The notes under the pieces are model-generated. The model worked only from the letters and a program-made list of their open reading frames with translations. It was not told the origin of the DNA and did not search any database. A stretch of 64,000 bases of DNA from Pseudomonas sp. NFACC02 (GTDB lineage: Bacteria; Pseudomonadota; Gammaproteobacteria; Pseudomonadales; Pseudomonadaceae). Positions 30,349-38,335 of the stretch are shown piece after piece. Location of the stretch: assembly GCF_900110765.1 (NCBI RefSeq), contig NZ_FOEO01000012.1, positions 62,001 to 126,000 on the forward strand, in the 5' to 3' direction. Made by a program: the position numbers and the translations under genes. Within the stretch, counting starts at the first letter, position 1. Each line of letters starts with the position of its first letter.

Positions 30349-30822
30349 ATGCCCAGACAGTATCGGGGTTTTACGCTGGTCGAATTGTTGGTCACCGTCA
30401 CCCTCATAGGGATCATCGCTGTCATTGCAGTACCCAATTTCAGCGCAACCATACAGAAGTCAAAAGCCGACACTGAAATAAGCGATCTGCAGCGGGCGTT
30501 CAATTATGCGCGGCTTGAGGCCATTACCCGTGGTGTCAACACGAGTATTCAGCCCAGTATCGCCAACGCCGCCTGGACTACGGCGCTCAATGTCGTATTG
30601 ACGTCTGACGGCACGGTCCTCAGGGTCATTCCCGCTATGAACACTGGCGCTACCCTGGATATTCCAAGCTCAGTCACATCGATATCCTTTAACAATCTGG
30701 GTGGCCTGACGACGCCGTCGTCCTCGTTGACCATCACCTACAGCCGGGGCACGAATACCCGGACGCTGGCTATCTGCCTGAATGGAAGAATCGTATTGAA
30801 TGGAGTCTGCAATGCGACTTGA
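30349..30822 (+). CDS. fimU: Minor pilin FimU-like (GspH/FimT family), second cluster
   Basis: A 157-residue prepilin: MPRQYRG^FTLVELLVTVTLIG, then IIAVIAVPNFSATI and DLQRAFNYARLEAITRGV, the GspH/FimT signature. A C-terminal Cys pair (AICLNGR ... GVCNAT) is as in FimU. AAGGAG precedes the ATG, and a TATAGT -10-like element lies about 20 bases upstream, so this begins a new transcription unit. Position at the head of the set fits FimU. Confidence 0.86.
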   Translation: MPRQYRGFTLVELLVTVTLIGIIAVIAVPNFSATIQKSKADTEISDLQRAFNYARLEAITRGVNTSIQPSIANAAWTTALNVVLTSDGTVLRVIPAMNTGATLDIPSSVTSISFNNLGGLTTPSSSLTITYSRGTNTRTLAICLNGRIVLNGVCNAT

Positions 30823-31330
30823 TGGTTCGCGACGCCAATCTGGCATGACATTGATAGAGGTTTTAGTCTCGGTATTGATTTTAGGGATAGGGCTGCTAGG
30901 CGCTGCTGCTATTCAGTTAAATGCGTTGAAATACACTGACAGTTCGACTATGGCGAGCCAGGCAACTTTCATCGCCTACGACATGATGGACAGAATTCGA
31001 GCGAACGTTGATGGCAACGCTTCCTCCAACGGTGTGACTGACGTGCTGTCCACCTACGCTATTTCGGCTACCGATGCAGCGCCCGTCGCCAGTATGAACA
31101 ATGCGCGAAATCAGGACCTGGCAGATTTCAAAGCCAATATCCTTACGTTTGGAGGCTCCAGTGCGACCGGCAGCATTGTCGTGGCGAAGCCAGTGGTCAC
31201 GATCACTATTACGTGGGACGACACCCGAGCAATCACGGGTAATGATTCGGTGCGCGCCTCCAATCCTGGGTCTTCAATGCGCACGTTTAGTATCAGTTCG
31301 CGCATAGGCGTTAATGCGGTGACCCCATGA
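30812..31330 (+). CDS. pilV: Minor pilin PilV, second cluster
   Basis: A 172-residue prepilin: RRQSG^MTLIEVLVSVLILGIG, followed by IQLNALKYTDSSTMASQ and FIAYDMMDRIRAN. It is a clear paralogue of the pilV at 28140. TGGAG lies 6 bases before ATG 30812, which overlaps the fimU stop by 11 bases; another in-frame ATG is at 30800. The stop overlaps pilW by ATGA. Confidence 0.88.
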   Translation: MRLDGSRRQSGMTLIEVLVSVLILGIGLLGAAAIQLNALKYTDSSTMASQATFIAYDMMDRIRANVDGNASSNGVTDVLSTYAISATDAAPVASMNNARNQDLADFKANILTFGGSSATGSIVVAKPVVTITITWDDTRAITGNDSVRASNPGSSMRTFSISSRIGVNAVTP

Positions 31331-32034
31331 ATAAACAATCCAGAGGTTTTGGACTGATTGAAATCATGGTAGCGCTGGTACTGGGGCTGATTGTGGTCGC
31401 AGGCATCATTCAGATATTTATTTCGACCAAGACCACGTTTCAGAGCCAGAACAATGCCGCCCGTATGCAAGAGGATGCCCGGTTTGCGCTCAGTAAGCTG
31501 ATTCAGGAAATCCGGATGACCGGTATGTATGGTTGCCTCAAGCTCGATACGACCCCGGTCGCGGGGGCTATCGCTGCCCCGCCCAATCTGACAAATCCCA
31601 TCCGTTGGGACGCCGCAAGGGCCCAGTTGACGCTGGTAACGGCGGATATCGGTACCAGTGGCACAAACCCAACCTGGACCATTATTTCCGATTGCCAGAC
31701 GTTTTCCCAACTGTACGCAGGTGCCAGGACCCCCGGCGACGCGACCAAACAGACCGCATTTCCACTGCGCCAGCTTGTGTACACGCTAACCGGAACGCAA
31801 CTGACGCTCACAGACGGTTTGACGGGCGCGGCGCAGATACTGGTGGAAAATGTCAGTGCGTTCAACGTGTCGTTTGGTATGGCGGGTTCACCGATGAGTT
31901 ACAGCACTACTTTAACGGATGCCTCTTCTACCTCGGTGCGGAGCGTGAGATTGAGCCTAACGCTGACTGATCCTGCGGGCAAAGTTGGCCCTCAGACGTA
32001 CAACGTCGTTGCCGCCTTGAGGAATAGGTTTTGA
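31327..32034 (+). CDS. pilW: Minor pilin PilW, second cluster
   Basis: A 235-residue PilW: SRGFG^LIEIMVALVLGLIVVAG, then IQIFISTKTTFQSQ and QEDARFALSKLIQEIRMTGMYGC. It ends TYNVVAALRNRF, matching the end of the first PilW (FNVVAAIRNRLE). The stop overlaps the start of pilX. It is part of the tip complex of minor pilins with PilV, PilX and FimU that primes pilus assembly and carries PilY1. Confidence 0.88.
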   Translation: MNKQSRGFGLIEIMVALVLGLIVVAGIIQIFISTKTTFQSQNNAARMQEDARFALSKLIQEIRMTGMYGCLKLDTTPVAGAIAAPPNLTNPIRWDAARAQLTLVTADIGTSGTNPTWTIISDCQTFSQLYAGARTPGDATKQTAFPLRQLVYTLTGTQLTLTDGLTGAAQILVENVSAFNVSFGMAGSPMSYSTTLTDASSTSVRSVRLSLTLTDPAGKVGPQTYNVVAALRNRF

Positions 32035-32564
32035 ACCGGATGATCAGGCCTGCGATGTGTACTTTCAACGGGTATCCGGGAGGACCAAAAAAGCAGTCCG
32101 GCATGGCGTTGATCGTAAGTCTGGTGTTCTTGTTGCTATTGACCTTCCTGGGCATTTCTTCGATGCAGAGCGCGAATTTACAGGAAAAAATGGCGGGCAG
32201 TTTAGCAATGCGCAATCAGTCATTTCAGGCGGCGGAAGCCGTGCTGCGGTTGGGCGAATCTTCAATTCAAAAGAGTGATTTCACATTGGCTGCCTGTACG
32301 TATTGCCTGCCTCCTCCTGAGTCGGGGAAGGTGAAGGCGGCGGGAATCTATTCAGGGACAGGGCAAAGTTCCGGTTTGGCTTGGCTCGCAGCGGGTACAG
32401 GTTTCTATTTGATCCAAAATCTGGGCGCGAAAGGTACGCCAGTCACCACCCCGTTGTCATGCCAGGCCGCCACGTCATTTACCTTGTATCGAGTCACCGC
32501 TGTTGCAAGCCAGGGAACATCGTCGACTGTGCTGGAGAGCATTTATGCGAAATGCGGTTCATAG
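32031..32564 (+). CDS. pilX: Minor pilin PilX, second cluster
   Basis: A 177-residue PilX: KKQSG^[17 protein letters not shown], then LQEKMAGSLAMRNQSFQAAE. I chose TTG 32031 because GAGG lies 8 bases before it and it overlaps the pilW stop (TTGA); ATG 32040 is an alternative. Cysteines (AACTYCLPPP) align with the [10 protein letters not shown] of the first PilX. It overlaps pilY1 by 20 bases. Confidence 0.85.
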   Translation: MNRMIRPAMCTFNGYPGGPKKQSGMALIVSLVFLLLLTFLGISSMQSANLQEKMAGSLAMRNQSFQAAEAVLRLGESSIQKSDFTLAACTYCLPPPESGKVKAAGIYSGTGQSSGLAWLAAGTGFYLIQNLGAKGTPVTTPLSCQAATSFTLYRVTAVASQGTSSTVLESIYAKCGS

Positions 32565-35500
32565 TTTCCTTCGCGCAAGCCTCAAGCTCCTTTTGGGGTG
32601 TGTCCTGACGTTGTACGTTGCTGCACCGACTTACGCGTTTACCCCCGCTCAGTTTCCGTTGCTGAGCGCCTCTGCTGTTGCGCCGAACCTCATGCTGCTC
32701 GTGGATAACTCTGGCAGCATGAATCACGTGCTCAGAGATGCCGCCTATAACAATGCCAATAATTATGGCAGCGTTTATAACGTTGATTACCGGTGCGGTT
32801 TATTTTCATGTACTTACTTTCAAAGTGATCAAATTGTTGGAGAGAATATCTATGTTTCCAGTTTTTCACGTGGTAGCTGCAACAACGGCTACTACATGTT
32901 CTATACCAATTCGTCCACCAGTTACTGTCTGAAGCTTCCTACGCCTTCAGGCACTTCAACCCTCTACAGCTCAAACTATCTGGCGTATCTGATTTCCATT
33001 ACAGGGGCGCTGAGAGTCAAGGATTTTACCACCAGCACTATCCCTCAACAGTCCCGAATCTCGGCTGCCATAGACGTTGCCACCGACCTTATTACTAATA
33101 ATCGGGCCATACGTACTGGCTTGGCCGTGCTGAACCCTACCAGTGGAAGTGTCATCAGCTACCCGGTCAGCGATATTTCTACCACGGACACGACTGGTAA
33201 TTTCAATAAGCTCAAAACCGCCATCAGCGGACTGACTGCCAACGGCGGCACACCCCTAGCTGAAACGTATTACGATATCACCCGATATTTTCGGGGCATG
33301 ACTTCGTTCTATACACGGAATACTCAGTACACCAGTCCCATCCAGTATCGATGTCAAAAAAACTATGGAGTGGTCATTACGGACGGACTACCGTCTACGG
33401 ACTCTACGTTTCCAACCGCAGGTCAGGACCCGGCCGACCCCACTGGCCGCCTGCCCAACTGGGACGGCAATCTGGCAAATGACGGTCCCAGAACCGGTTC
33501 GAATGCGGACGGGGATACCCTCTATCTGGATGACCTTGCGTTATTTGCCTACGACATCGATATGCGCACCAACACCAGCACGCCCGCGCTCGACAATGCG
33601 GGTAAGAGTTGGGACAACGCGGGCTTCCCCAAGCAGAACATGGTGACCTATACCGTCGGCTATACGGTTTCCAATCAAATGCTTATCGATGCGGCGGCTT
33701 ACGGTCATGGTGCGTATTATCAGGCCAACGGCAGCGACGCTCTCAGCGATGCTTTGAACGCGGCATTGAATGACATCAACTCCAAGGCAGGCTCCGGTGG
33801 TGGAGGCGCCGCAAGTTCCACAATACTTCAGGCAGGCACCCGTTTTTACCAGACGTTGTATGACCCTACTGACTGGCACGGGACGATTCGAGCCTATTCG
33901 CTGGACGCCACGACGGGGGCGCTGGGCAGCCAGCTGTTGTGGAATACCGATACCAAAATTACCAACAGTGCAACCGCGCCTGTTTACGAGTCTTACAACA
34001 CAAACGGCAATGGATCCGTTGTCCCGCTCAGTTTTACCAATCTCTCTGCGGCCCAACAGTTGGTGCTCACTAATAGCGCTCCGACGACGCCCGCAGGTAT
34101 TACCGGTGCCGATCTGGTTCAGTGGACCAAGGGCATCAATAAGACAGGCCTGCGCACCCGAACGTTGCTTCTGGGCGACATTATCAATTCTCCATTGGCA
34201 ACTGCATTTCCTGGGGCTCAGACGGCTACGGATCTTCAAGGCGACAGTACCTACACGGGCTACCTGGCTTTCAAAGCCACCAATATGAACTCAAGCCTGT
34301 TGGCAAATGGTAACGACGGCTTTGTACATGTAATCGATGCCGGTAACGGCACTCAGCGCTACGCCTATATGCCTTCGCTGGTGCTTCCGTCTATCTCAAC
34401 CATCGCGGCTACCGACTACGGCGTATCGAAGCACAAGTTCACGGTCGACGGTCAGATCTCGGTGTTTGATACGCAGAAGACCGCCGGTGGTGCATGGCAA
34501 ACGATGGCGATTGGAGGTCTGGGCGCGGGCGGCAAGTCCTTTTACGCCCTGCAGTTGTTTGACGATAGCGGCTCCAACACGATCAAGGCGTTGTGGGAGA
34601 TTCGTGCCCCCGACACCAATACCCCGGCCAACGATTTTAACGACTTGGGTTTTGCCTATTCCAAACCCGAGGTCGCTCGCATGGCTGGTGGTGCAGGTAT
34701 TGTCGTCGTCGGTAACGGTTACGGCAGCTTCAACGGCACGGCTGCATTGTTCGTGCTGAATGCCCAGACTGGCGCACTGATAAGGAAAATAACGGTACCC
34801 GTTGCATCCGGAGAAACCGATAACGGATTGTCCTCAGTCAAGCTGCTGGTCAACTCTCAGAACATCGTGCAAGCGGCTTATGCGGGAGACCTTAAAGGGC
34901 ACCTCTGGAAATTCGATCTCAGCGCAGCAAGCCCCACCGCTTGGGGTGTCGCATTCGGCGGCAAGCCTCTGTTCACTGCTCCCCGTGGTGCTGTTACCAC
35001 TACCGTCAACGGAGTCACGACCACGAGCAACCAGCAGCCTATTACCGTGCAGCCGCTGCTGCTTGATCACCCCCTGAACGGAAAGCTGGTTTATTTCGGG
35101 ACGGGCAAGTTCAATGAAACAGCGGACAAAACCACCACAGCTCAGCAGGATTTTTACGCCGTCTGGGATGGGAGCGCAGGCACGGGCGGCATTGTGGAGG
35201 CGGATCTGCAGCAACAGCTCGTCGGTGGTGCGGTCATTTCTGGCGGCAGCACTTACTACACCTCAAGCAACAACGATGTAGATTGGGCGACCAAAAAAGG
35301 ATGGTATTTGCCGCTTGCGACAACTGCCCCCTACCTCGGCGAGCGGATTATTTATCCTGCGCAGACCAGTCGCGGCAGGATCATTTTCACGACTGCGGCG
35401 GTGAACTCCAGCGACCCTTGCGAAAGTACCGGTACTGGCCGTCTTTTTGAACTCGACGCGGCTACGGGTAGCATTCTCAGCTATCCGGTTCTGGATACGA

Positions 35501-35715
35501 ACGCTGATGGCGATATCACTTCGAGCGATAAGCCAGTCAGCGGTTTAGCCATTGGCACAGGTATTCCAACGCTTGCGTCCGTTGTAAACGGAACGAATGG
35601 TGCCAATGACAATAAATACGTGCTCGACTCGAGCGGCGGTACGCCTACCAAGTTATTGGAAAAAGGCGGTAGCGTCAGCGGTTATCAACGCATCATGTGG
35701 CGACAGATTCAGTAG
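32545..35715 (+). CDS. pilY1: PilY1 tip adhesin / mechanosensor protein
   Basis: A 1056-residue exported protein (signal peptide to about residue 33, ending PTYA). The N-terminal von Willebrand A-like domain has a complete MIDAS: Asp54, Ser56 and Ser58 (DNSGS), Thr236 (GGTPLAE) and Asp280 (ITDGLP). The C-terminal half, from about residue 430, is the PilY1 beta-propeller (YDPTDWHGTIRAY, FVHVIDAGNG, LLLDHPLNGKLVYFGTG). A Ca-binding loop DTNADGDITSSD begins at Asp984. ATG 32545 has GGAG upstream. It is more AT-rich than the surrounding core genes. It caps pili and links surface contact to signalling in P. aeruginosa; here the same role is inferred. Confidence 0.93.
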   Translation: MRNAVHSFLRASLKLLLGCVLTLYVAAPTYAFTPAQFPLLSASAVAPNLMLLVDNSGSMNHVLRDAAYNNANNYGSVYNVDYRCGLFSCTYFQSDQIVGENIYVSSFSRGSCNNGYYMFYTNSSTSYCLKLPTPSGTSTLYSSNYLAYLISITGALRVKDFTTSTIPQQSRISAAIDVATDLITNNRAIRTGLAVLNPTSGSVISYPVSDISTTDTTGNFNKLKTAISGLTANGGTPLAETYYDITRYFRGMTSFYTRNTQYTSPIQYRCQKNYGVVITDGLPSTDSTFPTAGQDPADPTGRLPNWDGNLANDGPRTGSNADGDTLYLDDLALFAYDIDMRTNTSTPALDNAGKSWDNAGFPKQNMVTYTVGYTVSNQMLIDAAAYGHGAYYQANGSDALSDALNAALNDINSKAGSGGGGAASSTILQAGTRFYQTLYDPTDWHGTIRAYSLDATTGALGSQLLWNTDTKITNSATAPVYESYNTNGNGSVVPLSFTNLSAAQQLVLTNSAPTTPAGITGADLVQWTKGINKTGLRTRTLLLGDIINSPLATAFPGAQTATDLQGDSTYTGYLAFKATNMNSSLLANGNDGFVHVIDAGNGTQRYAYMPSLVLPSISTIAATDYGVSKHKFTVDGQISVFDTQKTAGGAWQTMAIGGLGAGGKSFYALQLFDDSGSNTIKALWEIRAPDTNTPANDFNDLGFAYSKPEVARMAGGAGIVVVGNGYGSFNGTAALFVLNAQTGALIRKITVPVASGETDNGLSSVKLLVNSQNIVQAAYAGDLKGHLWKFDLSAASPTAWGVAFGGKPLFTAPRGAVTTTVNGVTTTSNQQPITVQPLLLDHPLNGKLVYFGTGKFNETADKTTTAQQDFYAVWDGSAGTGGIVEADLQQQLVGGAVISGGSTYYTSSNNDVDWATKKGWYLPLATTAPYLGERIIYPAQTSRGRIIFTTAAVNSSDPCESTGTGRLFELDAATGSILSYPVLDTNADGDITSSDKPVSGLAIGTGIPTLASVVNGTNGANDNKYVLDSSGGTPTKLLEKGGSVSGYQRIMWRQIQ

Positions 35716-35724
35716 AGAAGACTT

Positions 35725-36120
35725 ATGCATAAAAAATTGGCAGGTTTTACGCTCATCGAATTAATGATCACGGTCGCCATCATCGGCATTCTTGCTGCGA
35801 TTGCTTACCCCAGTTATACCGAGTACGTGAAGAAGACAAGAAGAGCCGAAATCGCAGGACTGTTGTCTGAGCAGACGCAGACGCTTGAGCGCAGCTATTC
35901 GAGAAACGGCGGTACGTATGCGGGCACAACGGGCCTTTCTGCGGGCAACGCGTATTACACCATCACCTCCACCGTCAACGCACAGGACTTCACGCTGACG
36001 GCTGCACCTGTCGCAACAGGGATGATGAATGGAGATAAATGCGGGAGCTTCGTCATTACCAATACAGGTGCTAGAAGCAATACCGGAACGGCATCGACCA
36101 CGACCTGTTGGGGCCGCTGA
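35725..36120 (+). CDS. pilE: Minor pilin PilE, second cluster
   Basis: A 131-residue prepilin: KLAG^[38 protein letters not shown], and C-terminal cysteines in GDKCGSFV and TTCWGR. It lies 9 bases after pilY1 and ends this operon. The small pilY2 gene found here in P. aeruginosa is not visible. Confidence 0.9.
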   Translation: MHKKLAGFTLIELMITVAIIGILAAIAYPSYTEYVKKTRRAEIAGLLSEQTQTLERSYSRNGGTYAGTTGLSAGNAYYTITSTVNAQDFTLTAAPVATGMMNGDKCGSFVITNTGARSNTGTASTTTCWGR

Positions 36121-36147
36121 TTCAACCTACTCTGGAACCTGTGATCC

Positions 36148-37251
36148 ATGTCCAAGCAACACGTAGTCATCGTCGGCGGCGGCGTCATCGGTTTGTTGAC
36201 GGCCTTCAACCTCGCCTCAAAAGTTCAGAGTGTGGTGCTGCTCGAGCGTTCGGGTGTGGGGCAAGAATCTTCATGGGCCGGCGGTGGCATCGTTTCGCCG
36301 CTGTACCCTTGGCGCTACAGCCCGGCCGTGACGGCGTTGGCGCATTGGTCGCAGGATTTCTATCCACAACTGGCCGAACGTCTGCTCGGTGCCACGGGCA
36401 TCGATCCCGAAGTGCACAAGACCGGTCTCTACTGGCTTGACCTTGACGACGAGAAGGAAGCGCTGGCGTGGGCGCAACGGTTGAATCGCCCGTTGTCCTC
36501 CGTTGACATCTCCCAGGTACACGATGCCGTGCCGGTGATGGGGGGCGGCTATTCGCGCGCGATCTACATGCCCGACATCGCTAACGTGCGTAATCCTCGT
36601 CTCGTCAAATCGCTCAAGGCGGCGTTGCTGGCCATGCCGAACGTGATGATTCATGAGCAGTGTGAAGTCAGTGGCTTTGTGCGCGATGGCCATCGGGTCA
36701 TTGGCGTGAGCACTGCCGCCGGTGATGTGCTTGCCGATAGCGTCGTGCTGGCGGCTGGGGCATGGAGCGGCGACTTGCTCGGCACCCTTGGCCTTGAGTT
36801 GCCGGTCGAGCCGGTGAAGGGGCAGATGATTCTGTTCAAATGTGCGTCGGATTTCCTCCCCAGCATGATCCTCGCCAAAGGTCGCTATGCAATCCCGCGT
36901 CGTGACGGGCACATTTTGGTTGGCAGCACGCTGGAATATGAAGGCTACGACAAGACACCGACCGACACGGCGCTTGAAAGTCTGAGGGCGTCAGCGGTCG
37001 AACTGATCCCCGCATTGGCGGATGCCGAAGTAGTGGGGCATTGGGCAGGTTTGCGACCAGGCTCTCCGGAGGGGATTCCATTCATTGGCCCGGTACCGAA
37101 CCATGATGGGCTGTGGCTGAACTGCGGCCATTTCCGAAACGGACTGGTGCTGGCGCCCGCGTCCTGTCAGTTACTGAGCGATTTGCTGGTGGGCGAGGCG
37201 CCGATTATCGATCCTGTGCCGTATGCGCCAGAAGGAAGAATCCAGCGCTAA
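36148..37251 (+). CDS. thiO: Glycine oxidase ThiO
   Basis: A 367-residue FAD-dependent amine oxidase of the DAO family that makes the dehydroglycine needed for the thiazole of thiamine. The dinucleotide fold is VVIVGGGVIGLLTAFNLA; ESSWAGGGIVSPLYPWRY and the C-terminal NCGHFRNGLVLAPAS are typical of ThiO. In P. aeruginosa its homologue PA4548 also lies between pilR and the minor pilins, so its place here is ancestral. Its stop overlaps that of the convergent HEPN gene by 4 bases. Confidence 0.92.
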   Translation: MSKQHVVIVGGGVIGLLTAFNLASKVQSVVLLERSGVGQESSWAGGGIVSPLYPWRYSPAVTALAHWSQDFYPQLAERLLGATGIDPEVHKTGLYWLDLDDEKEALAWAQRLNRPLSSVDISQVHDAVPVMGGGYSRAIYMPDIANVRNPRLVKSLKAALLAMPNVMIHEQCEVSGFVRDGHRVIGVSTAAGDVLADSVVLAAGAWSGDLLGTLGLELPVEPVKGQMILFKCASDFLPSMILAKGRYAIPRRDGHILVGSTLEYEGYDKTPTDTALESLRASAVELIPALADAEVVGHWAGLRPGSPEGIPFIGPVPNHDGLWLNCGHFRNGLVLAPASCQLLSDLLVGEAPIIDPVPYAPEGRIQR

Positions 37252-37670
37252 GCCGTCACTGCCTTCTGTACCAATCGGTGCAGGGACTCCGTACTGGCCA
37301 GCAGTTCTTTGAGCAGAGGCTCATCGATATCCATATACCCTTCGTACTCGGCAAGGTTGCGGCGTTCGTGGCAGAGGCCAAACAGACGGACCTGCACTTT
37401 GTCGAGGGCAATGGTATGGGGCAAACACTGGAAAACGAGGTATCGCCGGTCCGAGCGATACCCCATCAAGCGCATCGCGGCGAGAGCCAACGCATGTGCA
37501 GCGTTATAGCCCAGGTCGAAGCGGCTGGCGTAAGAAAGGGTCGAGTTGTGCGCATCCTTGAGGCGATCTGCAGCGGAGCGGATCAGTCCAGCGCATTCCT
37601 TGGAGTCGTAAGGTTCAAGCTTTAAACCACCACTGCGCACAAGGTTATCCAGATTGTCGTTGCTGCCCAT
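37248..37670 (-). CDS. HEPN-domain protein, putative toxin of a HEPN/MNT pair
   Basis: A 140-residue all-helical protein. FDLGYNAAHALALAAMRLMGY and LCHERRNLAEYEGYMDID resemble HEPN proteins of the SAV_6107-like group, in which Arg-Asn-x-x-Glu-Tyr takes the place of the RX4-6H ribonuclease motif; a separate RLKDAH (R-x4-H) occurs near residue 37. AAGGA lies upstream of the ATG. It follows the nucleotidyltransferase gene by 24 bases, the usual partner in HepT-MntA toxin-antitoxin systems. Ribonuclease activity is inference. Its stop overlaps that of thiO. Confidence 0.78.
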   Translation of the reverse strand: MGSNDNLDNLVRSGGLKLEPYDSKECAGLIRSAADRLKDAHNSTLSYASRFDLGYNAAHALALAAMRLMGYRSDRRYLVFQCLPHTIALDKVQVRLFGLCHERRNLAEYEGYMDIDEPLLKELLASTESLHRLVQKAVTA

Positions 37671-37694
37671 TCCTTGGCGTACTCCGCATTTGCT

Positions 37695-38255
37695 TCAAAT
37701 GATCTTGATCTTGTCCTGCTCGTTCACGCGCAGCACGAAGCTGTTTCCTGCTTTGAGCTTCGCCACCCAATCAGCGGGCGAATAAAGCGTCGGGTTGATG
37801 GTTCTGCCCAGTAATTCCTCGAGCGGGATCATACGCTCCATCACTTCGCTGTAACTCACTCCTTCGCCTATTAGCATCAAGTCAATGTCACTGGATGTGT
37901 TTGCGGTGCCTTTCGCGATTGATCCATAGATGAAGGCTTGCTGAAGACGGTCCGAGAACGGCATCAATGCCGCCCGCAAATGATCGGCGATGCCGAAAGT
38001 CTTACGCACGATAGCGACCAATTCCAGGAAAACGGGATTGTCGGGGTTGGCCTGGTAGTGAATCTGATTCCCCTGTCGGCTCGCCGTGACCAGGCCGGCG
38101 GAGTGCAGTTTCTCCAGTTCGCGGACCATGCTTCCCCTGCCAACCTGAGCCCATCGCCCGATTTCATTGGTGTAAAAGCTTCGCTCTGGATGGCCATATA
38201 GGAGACCAAGCAGCCGTTGTTGGGTTGTAGTGAAAAGTGCGTCGCCGATAGACAT
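37695..38255 (-). CDS. Winged-helix / minimal nucleotidyltransferase (MntA-like) fusion
   Basis: A 186-residue protein with two parts. Residues ~1-75 form a winged helix (FTTTQQRLLGLLYGHPE; GSMVRELEKLHSAGLV; SRQGNQIHYQANP). Residues ~90-186 are a minimal nucleotidyltransferase with GSIAKGTANTSSDID, an exact GS-X10-DxD active site. In HepT-MntA systems MntA AMPylates the HEPN toxin and neutralises it. The winged helix suggests autoregulation, supported by the 18-bp perfect dyad 15 bases upstream of the start. No clear Shine-Dalgarno is seen before ATG 38255. Most MntA proteins lack this N-terminal domain, though fusions are known. Confidence 0.83.
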   Translation of the reverse strand: MSIGDALFTTTQQRLLGLLYGHPERSFYTNEIGRWAQVGRGSMVRELEKLHSAGLVTASRQGNQIHYQANPDNPVFLELVAIVRKTFGIADHLRAALMPFSDRLQQAFIYGSIAKGTANTSSDIDLMLIGEGVSYSEVMERMIPLEELLGRTINPTLYSPADWVAKLKAGNSFVLRVNEQDKIKII

Positions 38256-38269
38256 AAGCGCCCGATGCG

Positions 38270-38313
38270 ATAAGTCCCAAAAAGGGAACGATAGGTCCCT
38301 TTTTGGGACTTAT
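38270..38313 (-). promoter_or_regulatory. Perfect 18-bp inverted repeat, putative operator of the HEPN/MNT module
   Basis: Eighteen-base perfect arms (38270-38287 and 38296-38313) flank an 8-base centre. Each arm contains its own smaller dyad, TCCC-AAAAA-GGGA. It lies between the 3' end of pilR and the start codon of the winged-helix/MNT gene, where that gene's promoter must be. No U run follows on either side, which argues against a terminator. Confidence 0.7.
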
Positions 38314-38335
38314 CAAGTGAGCAGACTTTTTCTGG

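Noticed and set aside
38270..38313. The palindrome read as a rho-independent terminator of pilR
   Set aside because: The stem is not followed by a T run on either strand; its A/T runs are inside the arms. Its position before a winged-helix gene fits an operator better.
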